From Acidobacteriota bacterium (GTDB lineage: Bacteria; Acidobacteriota; Terriglobia; Terriglobales; Acidobacteriaceae): 8,423 nucleotides of DNA. The stretch's first letter is position 1. The number at the start of each line of letters is the position of its first letter. The stretch is taken from positions 1 through 8,423 of the forward strand of contig JAJZCX010000051.1 of NCBI GenBank assembly GCA_021851625.1, given 5' to 3'. This document shows, piece by piece, positions 1 through 5,750 of this stretch. The notes under the pieces are model-generated. The model was given only the letters and a program-made list of their open reading frames with translations, was not told the origin of the DNA and did not search any database. Both the position numbers and the translations under genes were made by a program.

Positions 1-1551
1 GTGTACGGCATCTTTGGCATTCCCAGCGGCTTCAATGGCGCGGCGTTGAAGGGCGCATTGACCAACCGCATTCATCTGGGCTTGGATCTGCGCGGCGGCA
101 CGCACCTCATTTTGCAAGTCATGGTGTCAGAGGCCGTGGGCGCAACCGCGGACAATGACGTCACGCGCTTGCAGTCAGACCTGCGCGACCTGAACGCGAC
201 CGGCGCGGTGCCAACGCGTCCCGATGCCGCGCGTCCCGATGTGGTCAAGGTGCTCAGCGTGCCCGCGGATAAAGACGGCGCGGTGCGCTCCATGCTGGAA
301 GATCACTACGGCCAGCAGTATGACATCAGTTCGAACGCCGACAACAGCTTTACGCTGACGATGAAGCCTTCCGTGGTGCGCGACATTGAACAGCGCGCGC
401 TAACGCAGTCGATTGAGACCATTCGGGACCGCGTGGATCGTTTGGGCGTTAGTGAGCCGGTGATTGAGGAGTACGGCCCCGGCAAGGATCAGATTCTGGT
501 CGAGCTGCCCGGCGTGGACGATCCGGCCCGCGTCAAAGACATCATTCAATCCACGGCGCGCTTGGAGATTCACGAGGTGATCGGCGGGCCGTATTCTGAC
601 CCGCAGTCGGCCATGCAGGCCAACGGCGGCAGCACGCCACCCGATGGCGAGTTGATGAAGGCCTCGGACCAGAGCAGCGACTCCGGCCAGTACTACATGT
701 TGCGCCGCTCGGCGATTGTGGCTGGCAGCGACTTCCGCGACGCGCAGCCTTCGGTGGATGTGAATCAGCGCCCCGATGTGAACTTCGTTTTGACGCGCGC
801 CGGTGGCGACCGTTTCTACCAATACACCAGCACGAACATTGGCAAGAGCATGGCCATCGTGCTCGACAACAGCGTGCGTGAAGTGGCGACGATTCAAGGC
901 GCGATCCGCGACCAGGGACAAATCTCTGGCGGTGGATTTACCAAGGACACGGCAGAGAATCTTTCGCTGATGTTGCGCACAGGCGCGCTGCCGGCTTCGA
1001 TTCATTTTCTCGAAGAGCGCACGGTTGGCCCGTCGCTCGGCGCAGATTCGATTCGCCAGGGCGTGATTGCAGCCGTGGCGGGCATGTTGGCTGTGATGGC
1101 CTTCATGCTCTTCTACTACCACGGTGCGGGCATCAACGCGGATTTGGCGCTGGCGCTGAATCTGGTCATCCTGCTCGGCTTTATGGGCTTCACCGGCTCC
1201 ACGTTGACGCTGCCCGGCATCGCCGGTGTCATCTTGACGATTGGTATGGGCGTGGATTCGAACGTGCTGATCTTTGAGCGCATTCGAGAAGAGTTGCATG
1301 CGGGCAAGGCCCCCGCGGCTGCGGTCGAACAGGGCTTTGGCCACGCATGGCTCACCATCGTGGACACGCACGTGACGACAATTGTTTCTGCGGCGATTCT
1401 ATTCCTGTTTGGCACCGGGCCGGTGCGCGGCTTTGCCGTCACGCTGACCTTTGGTTTGCTGGCCAACTTGTTTACCGCCGTCTTTGTATCGCGCGTCATC
1501 TTTGACGCAATTTTGAACCGCAAGCAGCGCGGCGAAGCCATTTCAATTTAA
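1..1551 (+). CDS. secD: Protein translocase subunit SecD (5'-truncated by the window)
   Basis: SecD is an inner-membrane RND-superfamily protein. With SecF it uses proton motive force to help SecYEG finish moving proteins into the periplasm. Visible here are the family start of the first periplasmic domain (LGLDLRGGTHLILQV, residues 26-40), the P1 domain to about residue 340, and five membrane segments at roughly 351-373, 381-400, 403-425, 454-473 and 478-502. Segment 4 holds the hallmark GMGVDSNVLIFERIREEL (415-432); its Asp419 matches the proton-relay aspartate of the family (E. coli D519). The first membrane segment is missing, so the gene begins upstream of the window; the GTG at base 1 is probably an internal Val codon. 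The stop TAA is at 1549-1551, and secF follows after 36 bp, so the two are almost certainly co-transcribed. Between the DLRGG motif and the membrane region the frame is intact. Confidence 0.96.
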   Translation: MYGIFGIPSGFNGAALKGALTNRIHLGLDLRGGTHLILQVMVSEAVGATADNDVTRLQSDLRDLNATGAVPTRPDAARPDVVKVLSVPADKDGAVRSMLEDHYGQQYDISSNADNSFTLTMKPSVVRDIEQRALTQSIETIRDRVDRLGVSEPVIEEYGPGKDQILVELPGVDDPARVKDIIQSTARLEIHEVIGGPYSDPQSAMQANGGSTPPDGELMKASDQSSDSGQYYMLRRSAIVAGSDFRDAQPSVDVNQRPDVNFVLTRAGGDRFYQYTSTNIGKSMAIVLDNSVREVATIQGAIRDQGQISGGGFTKDTAENLSLMLRTGALPASIHFLEERTVGPSLGADSIRQGVIAAVAGMLAVMAFMLFYYHGAGINADLALALNLVILLGFMGFTGSTLTLPGIAGVILTIGMGVDSNVLIFERIREELHAGKAPAAAVEQGFGHAWLTIVDTHVTTIVSAAILFLFGTGPVRGFAVTLTFGLLANLFTAVFVSRVIFDAILNRKQRGEAISI

Positions 1552-1555
1552 GCGC

Positions 1556-1569
1556 CGGGTTGCGACCCG
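1556..1569 (+). repeat. Short GC-rich hairpin in the secD-secF gap
   Basis: CGGGT (1556-1560) and ACCCG (1565-1569) are perfect inverse complements around a TGCG loop. The hairpin sits just after the secD stop and 8 bp before the secF ribosome-binding site GGGAG (1577-1581). No T-run follows, so it is not a terminator. It could affect mRNA stability or translation of secF, or be chance in GC-rich sequence. Confidence 0.4.
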
Positions 1570-1587
1570 CACGATTGGGAGTGTGAC

Positions 1588-2793
1588 GTGGAATTTTTCA
1601 GGGATGTCAATATCGACTGGCTGGGCAAAAAGTGGTACTTCCTCGCCTTTTCGCTGGTCTTCAGTGTCTCCGGGCTGCTGTCCATCCTCTTTTGGCACCA
1701 CATTCCGCTGGGAGTGGACTTCAAGGGCGGCACGCTGGTCTACATCAAGTTTGATGCTGCGCCCAATGTCGCGCTGATTCGTCAATCCGCGGATCAGACC
1801 GGCCTGCACGACGTAAGCATTCAGCGCTTTGGCCGCGCGGAAGATCACGAAGTGATCGTCTCGCTGCCGCAGCACGAAACCTCCGAGGCCGATCTCGACC
1901 GGGGACGCAGTACGATTGTGCAGGCACTGGAGTTGCATTACTCCGCTAGCGGAGCCACCAACGCGGGCAAGCTTGATCTCGACAATGCCAGCCGCGAATC
2001 GCTGGCAGCGTACTTGGGACAGGTGGACCCGTTGCACCTAGGCCAGTCGCCTGAGGCGGATCAGCACTACATGCAGGCCGCCACGGCGGTGCTCAGCTAC
2101 CGCGATCAAGACAAGAGCGGGTTAATCGACAGCCTGAGTGCTTTGCAGGGCCGCGTCGATCCGGCCATTCTCGCCGCATTGCAGTCCGGAACTTTTCTCT
2201 CTGGCTTCACCATTCGCAATGTGGAGATCGTCGGCCCGCAGGTGGGAGCCAATCTGCGGCAGCAGGCTCTCATGGCCACTCTGTACTCGCTGGCGGGCAT
2301 GTTGGTCTATCTCTGGTTCCGCTTTGAGTTGATCTATGGCGTTGCTGCTGTGGTCGCCGTCTTCCATGACACGCTGATTACGATTGGTATCTTCAGTCTG
2401 ACGAATCGCGAGATGACCTTGACGGTGATTGCGGCCATTCTCACGTTGATCGGCTATTCGATGAATGACACGATCGTCGTCTTTGATCGCATCCGCGAGA
2501 ATTTGCGCACCATGCGCCGCGAAAACCTGTCTGTCGTGGTCAATCGCAGCATCAACCAGACGCTGAGCCGAACGGTGCTCACCTCTGGACTGACCTTTTT
2601 AACGGTGCTCTCGCTCTTCATTTACGGCGGCGAGGTGCTGAATGGCTTTTCCTTCGCGCTGGTGGTGGGTATTTTGGTCGGAACGTACTCGTCCATCGCT
2701 GTCGCGGCACCGATGCTAGTTGCCTATCAGGACTGGCGACTGCAACGCGGCAAGGCGGCCAACCTGCCGGGTGGGCGACGCTCGGCAGCGTAA
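1588..2793 (+). CDS. secF: Protein translocase subunit SecF, with enlarged periplasmic domain
   Basis: This is the SecD partner, with six inner-membrane segments at about residues 15-36, 225-245, 249-270, 277-300, 327-345 and 352-376. Family motifs are present: LGVDFKGGTL (41-50), VGPQVG (215-220) before segment 2, and GYSMNDTIVVFDRIREN (289-305) in segment 4, where Asp294 corresponds to E. coli SecF D213. The start is GTG at 1588, with GGGAG (1577-1581) six bases upstream. The protein has 401 residues, against about 320 for E. coli SecF. The extra roughly 80 residues lie in the first periplasmic domain, about residues 95-195, before VGPQVG. The gene follows secD by 36 bp, so the two subunits should be made together. 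The C-terminal tail is short and basic (GGRRSAA). Identity is secure; the purpose of the insert is unknown. Confidence 0.95.
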   Translation: MEFFRDVNIDWLGKKWYFLAFSLVFSVSGLLSILFWHHIPLGVDFKGGTLVYIKFDAAPNVALIRQSADQTGLHDVSIQRFGRAEDHEVIVSLPQHETSEADLDRGRSTIVQALELHYSASGATNAGKLDLDNASRESLAAYLGQVDPLHLGQSPEADQHYMQAATAVLSYRDQDKSGLIDSLSALQGRVDPAILAALQSGTFLSGFTIRNVEIVGPQVGANLRQQALMATLYSLAGMLVYLWFRFELIYGVAAVVAVFHDTLITIGIFSLTNREMTLTVIAAILTLIGYSMNDTIVVFDRIRENLRTMRRENLSVVVNRSINQTLSRTVLTSGLTFLTVLSLFIYGGEVLNGFSFALVVGILVGTYSSIAVAAPMLVAYQDWRLQRGKAANLPGGRRSAA

Positions 2794-2809
2794 GGTTTTG
2801 GATGCATGG

Positions 2810-2839
2810 TTGAGAAGTTGTTGAATTGAATCGTTTTAT
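2810..2839 (+). promoter_or_regulatory. Possible sigma-70-like promoter ahead of tonB
   Basis: TTGAGA (2810-2815, five of six matches to TTGACA) is followed after 18 bp by TTTTAT (2834-2839, four of six matches to TATAAT). It lies in an AT-rich patch just after the secF stop and about 105 bp before the tonB start. It could let the tonB-exb cluster be transcribed independently of secDF. The -10 match is weak, and such matches occur by chance. Confidence 0.3.
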
Positions 2840-2864
2840 TGCTTTATCAAGAAATCGGTGCTGA

Positions 2865-2882
2865 TTCGGGAACAAACCCGGA
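2865..2882 (+). repeat. Small hairpin in tonB leader
   Basis: TTCGGG (2865-2870) pairs with CCCGGA (2877-2882), with one G-T wobble, around the loop AACAAA. It lies in the 149-bp leader between secF and tonB, downstream of the candidate promoter. No T-run follows. Function is unknown. Confidence 0.35.
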
Positions 2883-2910
2883 ACGCACGGTGTCTAAGCA
2901 TTGCAGGCGC

Positions 2911-2938
2911 GGGTGCCAAGCACCTCCGCAGAAGGTGG
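2911..2938 (+). promoter_or_regulatory. tonB ribosome-binding site with competing leader hairpins
   Basis: The SD-like AAGGTGG (2932-2938) lies four bases before the tonB ATG and selects that start. Just upstream are GGTGC (2912-2916) and GCACC (2920-2924), a perfect stem around the loop CAA. The same right-hand segment, as CACCT (2921-2925), is also complementary to AGGTG (2933-2937) inside the SD. So one segment can pair either upstream, leaving the SD free, or downstream, hiding it. The pairings are seen directly; any regulatory role is inference. Confidence 0.45.
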
Positions 2939-2942
2939 AAAC

Positions 2943-3671
2943 ATGTTCGAAGACAGCTTGCTGGAATCCGGCAACAGGATCAAGACCAAGAGCAAATACT
3001 GGATGTTCGCCACATTTGCATTCAATGGCCTGATCCTTGCCGTCCTGATTCTGATTCCGCTGATTTATCCAGAGGCCCTGCCCAGCCAGGCAATGGCCAC
3101 ACTGCTGGTGGCCCCGCCGCCGCCGCCACCGCCGCCACCGCCGCCACCACCTGCGGCCAAGCTGCAGCCGGTTAAGATTCAATCGGAGATGCTGGATAAT
3201 CAACTGCACGCGCCCAGCAAGATTCCAAAAGAGATTAAGATGATTAAGGAGAGCGAAGCGCCGCCGCAAGTGGCTGGCGTGACCGGCATGTCCGGTTTGG
3301 GCAGTGCAGGTGGCGTGATGGGCGGCATCATCGGCGGCCTCGGCAACGGCAATGCCCCGTTGGTCAAGGTGGCTCCTCCCAAGAAGTTGGTCGTCTCCTC
3401 AGGCGTAATGGCCACGCGCGCCGTCTTCAATCCCAGCCCGACATATCCACCCATTGCCCGCGCAGCGCGGCTCTCTGGAACCGTGGTTTTGCAGGCGACG
3501 ATTGGTCGCGATGGCACCATCCAAAATCTGCGCGTCGTCAGCGGCCCGGCTCTGTTGCAGCAGTCGGCACTGGATACCGTGCGTCGTTGGCGCTACAAGC
3601 CGCTGTTGCTGGATGGGGTTCCTGTGGATGTGGACACTACAATCGATGTTGTCTACAGCTTGGACGAGTGA
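2943..3671 (+). CDS. tonB: Energy transducer TonB
   Basis: TonB links the inner-membrane ExbB/ExbD motor to outer-membrane TonB-dependent transporters. The order is typical: a short cytoplasmic N-terminus with basic residues (12-18), one membrane segment (about 20-42), a periplasmic linker beginning with 13 consecutive prolines (58-70), a Gly/Met-rich stretch (about 111-137), and a C-terminal TonB domain. The last contains YPPIARAARLSGTVVLQATI (168-187) and ends near RRWRYKP (214-220). It has 242 residues, similar to other TonBs. I chose ATG 2943 because AAGGTGG lies four bases upstream. A TTG at 2901 in the same frame would add 14 residues, but it has no ribosome-binding site and would precede the membrane anchor with sequence atypical for the family. 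exbB follows 117 bp later, which supports the assignment. Confidence 0.93.
   Translation: MFEDSLLESGNRIKTKSKYWMFATFAFNGLILAVLILIPLIYPEALPSQAMATLLVAPPPPPPPPPPPPPAAKLQPVKIQSEMLDNQLHAPSKIPKEIKMIKESEAPPQVAGVTGMSGLGSAGGVMGGIIGGLGNGNAPLVKVAPPKKLVVSSGVMATRAVFNPSPTYPPIARAARLSGTVVLQATIGRDGTIQNLRVVSGPALLQQSALDTVRRWRYKPLLLDGVPVDVDTTIDVVYSLDE
3114..3152 (+). repeat. CCG/CCA proline-codon microsatellite in tonB
   Basis: Thirteen consecutive proline codons, mostly CCG with interspersed CCA and a final CCT, encode residues 58-70 of TonB just after the membrane segment. The array is in frame, so gain or loss of triplets would change only linker length. Family TonBs often have Pro-rich linkers here, but usually as X-Pro repeats rather than one uninterrupted run. 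Confidence 0.85.
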
Positions 3672-3672
3672 T

Positions 3673-3713
3673 ACTGTAGCGCGAGCAGCCCAATTTGCCG
3701 TTCGCAGCACAGT
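3673..3713 (+). repeat. Inverted repeat directly after tonB stop
   Basis: An outer stem ACTGT (3673-3677) / ACAGT (3709-3713) and an inner stem GCGAGC (3681-3686) / GTTCGC (3700-3705, one G-T pair) are separated by a symmetric AGC/AGC internal loop. The loop is 13 bases. The structure begins two bases after the tonB stop codon and lacks a T-run. It may protect the tonB message 3' end or mark a processing site. Confidence 0.4.
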
Positions 3714-3727
3714 GCAACATCAAGCCG

Positions 3728-3742
3728 GAACCACCTCGGTTC
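3728..3742 (+). repeat. Small hairpin in exbB leader
   Basis: GAACC (3728-3732) and GGTTC (3738-3742) are perfect inverse complements around the loop ACCTC. It is the second hairpin in the tonB-exbB gap, 29 bases before the exbB ribosome-binding site. It may be chance. Confidence 0.3.
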
Positions 3743-3771
3743 AATCAAGTTTTCGTAACGTGTTTATCCCC

Positions 3772-3778
3772 AAGGAGG
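3772..3778 (+). promoter_or_regulatory. Strong ribosome-binding site of exbB
   Basis: AAGGAGG is a full match to the anti-Shine-Dalgarno core and lies 10 bases before GTG 3789. It is the strongest such site in the window and decides the GTG start. The tonB and both exbD sites are weaker. Confidence 0.75.
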
Positions 3779-3788
3779 ATAGATTCAA

Positions 3789-4532
3789 GTGATTCTCGCT
3801 CATCTTACCCAAGTAGCAACCCACCCTGCGGCGCTGGCCGCCTTCTTCCAGGATCAGCCGGTTGGTTTTAGCCCGCTCGACCTCTGGCACAACATGGGCA
3901 TACTGGCCAAGGGCGTTGCCTGCCTCCTCTTTGTCATGTCCATCTGGTCGCTGGCCGTGATGATCGACCGCGCGCTCTACTTCTCGGCTGCCCGCAAGCA
4001 GTCGCGCGAGTTCGCTCCCAAGGTTGCCGGAGCGTTGAAGGAAGGCCGTTTGGACGAGGCCGTCAAGGTTGCCGATCGCAACAAGAAATCGCACTTGGCC
4101 GAAGTGGTCACCGCTGGTTTGCAGGAGTTCCGCAACTACGGCAGCGGCGGAGCCATCAGCCAGGATCAGATCGAAGCCAGCAAGCGCGCATTGGAGCGCT
4201 CTGAGGCCATCGTGCACGCCAAGCTGAAGCGCGGCTTGGGCGCATTGGCCACCATCGGCTCCACGGCACCCTTCATCGGCCTCTTCGGCACCGTTGTGGG
4301 TATTCTCAACGCCTTCCAGCAGATCGCCACGCAGAAGACCTCCGGCATCGGCGCAGTCGCCGGTGGTATCTCGGAAGCTCTGGTGACGACGGCCTTCGGC
4401 CTGCTTGTCGCCATCCCCGCCGTGATGACCTTCAACTACTTCAGCAACCGCGTGGAAGCCTTTGATGTCGAAATGGACAACTCTTCCAGCGAACTGGTGG
4501 ACTACTTTCTGAAGCAGGGACACCGCAAGTAA
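3789..4532 (+). CDS. exbB: Biopolymer transport protein ExbB (MotA/TolQ/ExbB proton channel family)
   Basis: ExbB forms the inner-membrane proton channel scaffold that energises TonB with ExbD. The 247-residue protein has three membrane segments at about 37-59, 151-175 and 193-218. A cytoplasmic domain lies between the first two, and a short cytoplasmic tail ends in basic residues (KQGHRK). Segment 2 carries the family signature GSTAPFIGLFGTVVGILNAF (157-176), and segment 3 carries ISEALVTTAFGLLVAIPAVM (194-213); the Thr pair 200-201 lies in the conserved polar face of the channel. The start is GTG 3789, chosen for the AAGGAGG 10 bases upstream; the next in-frame ATG (residue 36) would fall at the edge of segment 1. 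TolQ is the close alternative, but the adjacent tonB and two exbD genes, and the absence of tolA/tolB/pal in the window, favour ExbB. Confidence 0.93.
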   Translation: MILAHLTQVATHPAALAAFFQDQPVGFSPLDLWHNMGILAKGVACLLFVMSIWSLAVMIDRALYFSAARKQSREFAPKVAGALKEGRLDEAVKVADRNKKSHLAEVVTAGLQEFRNYGSGGAISQDQIEASKRALERSEAIVHAKLKRGLGALATIGSTAPFIGLFGTVVGILNAFQQIATQKTSGIGAVAGGISEALVTTAFGLLVAIPAVMTFNYFSNRVEAFDVEMDNSSSELVDYFLKQGHRK

Positions 4533-4583
4533 GCGCTGTTTCTGTCACAGCAGATCCGGGTACAAGTGAGCGCGTTTCCCATG

Positions 4584-4621
4584 CGCACCTCGGCAAGCAA
4601 AAAGATGTTTGTCGGGGTGCG
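4584..4621 (+). repeat. 15-bp stem-loop between exbB and exbD
   Basis: Bases 4584-4598 pair without interruption with 4607-4621: 12 Watson-Crick pairs and three G-T wobbles (4590-4615, 4593-4612, 4597-4608). This leaves an eight-base, A-rich loop (4599-4606). No T-run follows, so it is not a standard intrinsic terminator. It sits 51 bases after the exbB stop and 82 bases before the next start, where an mRNA-processing or stabilising hairpin could set ExbB:ExbD ratios. Wobbles occurring only as G-T on the plus strand suggest the structure forms in the sense RNA. Confidence 0.6.
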
Positions 4622-4703
4622 GGGAGAGGATCAATTGCAGCCCGGAGCCACCATAGCAGCGAGTTTGACTGCGTGATGAGCAAAGAATAATGGAGCAGGT
4701 TGT

Positions 4704-5144
4704 ATGGGAATCGTAGTTCGCGATGAAGGTTCAAAGGTAAACTCCAACATCAACGTCACGCCAATGGTGGACGTTATGCTCGTGTTGTTGATTATCTTCA
4801 TGGTCATCACTCCGATGATCAACAACAAAGTGAACGTGGACTTGGCCAAGGTGGAAACGCCCACAGCCATGCCGGATGCCGACAAGGAAGACGCCGTGGT
4901 GGTTGCCGTCACGCGCGACAGCAGAATCTTTCTTGGGGCCAAACAGATTTCGCTCGACGATTTGGGCGGCAAAGTCCGCGACATGTTGGAAAACAAAGCG
5001 GACAAGGAAGTCTTCATGCGTGCGGATGCTCGCTCGCACTACGGCACGGTGATGGATGCCATCGACGGCTTGCGCACAGCAGGTGTGGATGAAGTCGGCT
5101 TGTTGACGGAGCCGCGCGTGCAGACCACCAGCAAACAGCAGTAG
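4704..5144 (+). CDS. exbD: Biopolymer transport protein ExbD, first paralogue
   Basis: ExbD is the single-pass partner inside the ExbB pore; its membrane aspartate carries the proton path that drives TonB. The 146-residue protein has a short cytoplasmic N-terminus, the hallmark NVTPMVDVMLVLLIIFMV (17-34) with Asp23 in the membrane segment (matches E. coli D25), then a periplasmic ExbD/TolR domain (about 60-137) containing the family-like VFMRADARSHYGTVMDAIDG. ATG 4704 has GGAG (4692-4695) eight bases upstream. It follows exbB by 171 bp and is followed after 71 bp by a second, divergent exbD. The tail TTSKQQ is not conserved in ExbD generally. TolR is the alternative, less likely next to tonB. 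Confidence 0.93.
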   Translation: MGIVVRDEGSKVNSNINVTPMVDVMLVLLIIFMVITPMINNKVNVDLAKVETPTAMPDADKEDAVVVAVTRDSRIFLGAKQISLDDLGGKVRDMLENKADKEVFMRADARSHYGTVMDAIDGLRTAGVDEVGLLTEPRVQTTSKQQ

Positions 5145-5155
5145 GCTGAAAATTT

Positions 5156-5179
5156 TGGATTGCAGAGCCGGGCAATCTG
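5156..5179 (+). repeat. Hairpin in exbD-exbD gap
   Basis: GATTGC (5158-5163) and GCAATC (5172-5177) are perfect inverse complements around the loop AGAGCCGG. Two further wobble pairs (5157-5178, 5156-5179) can extend the stem to eight. No T-run follows. It lies 12 bases after the first exbD stop. Confidence 0.4.
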
Positions 5180-5215
5180 CGGCAGCAGCTTGCATCTGGC
5201 GCGAGGAAGAAACGT

Positions 5216-5653
5216 ATGGGAATGACATCGGGTGGCCACGGCGGCCTGAATTCAGAGATTAACGTCACGCCAATGATCGACGTGTTGCTGGTGCTGTTGA
5301 TCATCTTCATGGTGATTGTGCCCACAACACCGCACGGTCTGGATGCGCTGGTGCCCCAGCCGCCCAAGAATCCGCAGCAGGACAAGCCCAATGATCGCAC
5401 CATTGTTGTGCAGATCATCCACCGCCCCGGCGGCGGAGAGCCTGCCTTCAAGATCAACGAGACCGACGTGACATTTCGCGATCTGTTGCCCCAGCTTACG
5501 GCGATTTTTGCCAGCCGCGCAGAACGCATCATGTTCGTCAAGGGCGATCCGGATTTGGATTTCTCCACAGTCGCTCAGGTCATTGATATCGGTCACCAAG
5601 CCAATGTGGACCACATCGGCTTGATTACTCCCAAGATTGAAGCCGGCCAGTAG
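5216..5653 (+). CDS. exbD: Biopolymer transport protein ExbD, second paralogue
   Basis: This is a second ExbD/TolR-family protein, 145 residues, with the same plan as its neighbour: INVTPMIDVLLVLLIIFMVI (15-34), the conserved Asp22 in the membrane segment, and a periplasmic domain (about 60-140) ending VDHIGLITPK. The linker after the membrane is Pro-rich (LVPQPPKNPQQDKPND, 45-60), unlike the first paralogue, and outside the membrane motif the two share little sequence. Start ATG 5216 has GAGGAAG (5203-5209) six bases upstream. A tonB-exbB-exbD-exbD order suggests that ExbD dimers could be mixed, or that one paralogue serves a different partner. I cannot tell which from sequence. Both appear intact. 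Confidence 0.92.
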   Translation: MGMTSGGHGGLNSEINVTPMIDVLLVLLIIFMVIVPTTPHGLDALVPQPPKNPQQDKPNDRTIVVQIIHRPGGGEPAFKINETDVTFRDLLPQLTAIFASRAERIMFVKGDPDLDFSTVAQVIDIGHQANVDHIGLITPKIEAGQ

Positions 5654-5669
5654 GTCGGCTCTTTCTTTT
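5641..5669 (+). terminator. Terminator-like hairpin straddling the second exbD stop codon
   Basis: AGCCGGC (5641-5647) pairs with GTCGGCT (5654-5660, one G-T), with the stop codon TAG in the six-base loop. The T-rich run CTTTCTTTT (5661-5669) follows immediately. This has the form of a weak intrinsic terminator or attenuator between the second exbD and the TPR gene. The stem is short and the T-run is interrupted by C, so partial read-through is likely. Confidence 0.5.
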
Positions 5670-5732
5670 GCGGTGCTTTTGCAGTCAGGGGCCGCCCGGT
5701 TTGGCAATACACGCTTTGCGTTCAGATGTTCG

Positions 5733-5738
5733 AAGGAG
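5733..5738 (+). promoter_or_regulatory. Ribosome-binding site of the TPR gene
   Basis: AAGGAG lies 12 bases before ATG 5751. The spacing is long but usable. It places the start at 5751 rather than at an in-frame ATG at 5637, which would overlap exbD and put 38 residues before the signal peptide. Confidence 0.6.
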
Positions 5739-5750
5739 ATTACAAGCAAC

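Noticed and set aside
400..1371. Open frame of 323 codons antisense to secD
   Set aside because: It is an Arg/His/Ala-rich shadow product opposite a well-identified gene.
2901..2942. TTG start 14 codons upstream for tonB
   Set aside because: It has no SD, while ATG 2943 has AAGGTGG four bases before it and gives a normal TonB N-terminus.
3114..3152. G-quadruplex on the strand opposite the proline codons
   Set aside because: The minus strand has only GG pairs, so at most a weak two-layer fold; the repeat is explained by the proline run.
3741..4523. Long open frame antisense to the whole of exbB (260 codons)
   Set aside because: It mirrors exbB codon by codon in a GC-rich gene, its product is rich in His/Gly/Asp/Arg without a recognisable domain, and exbB is certain.
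5637..5750. Upstream in-frame extension of the TPR gene
   Set aside because: It would overlap the second exbD, has no ribosome-binding site, and would bury the signal peptide; AAGGAG supports ATG 5751.
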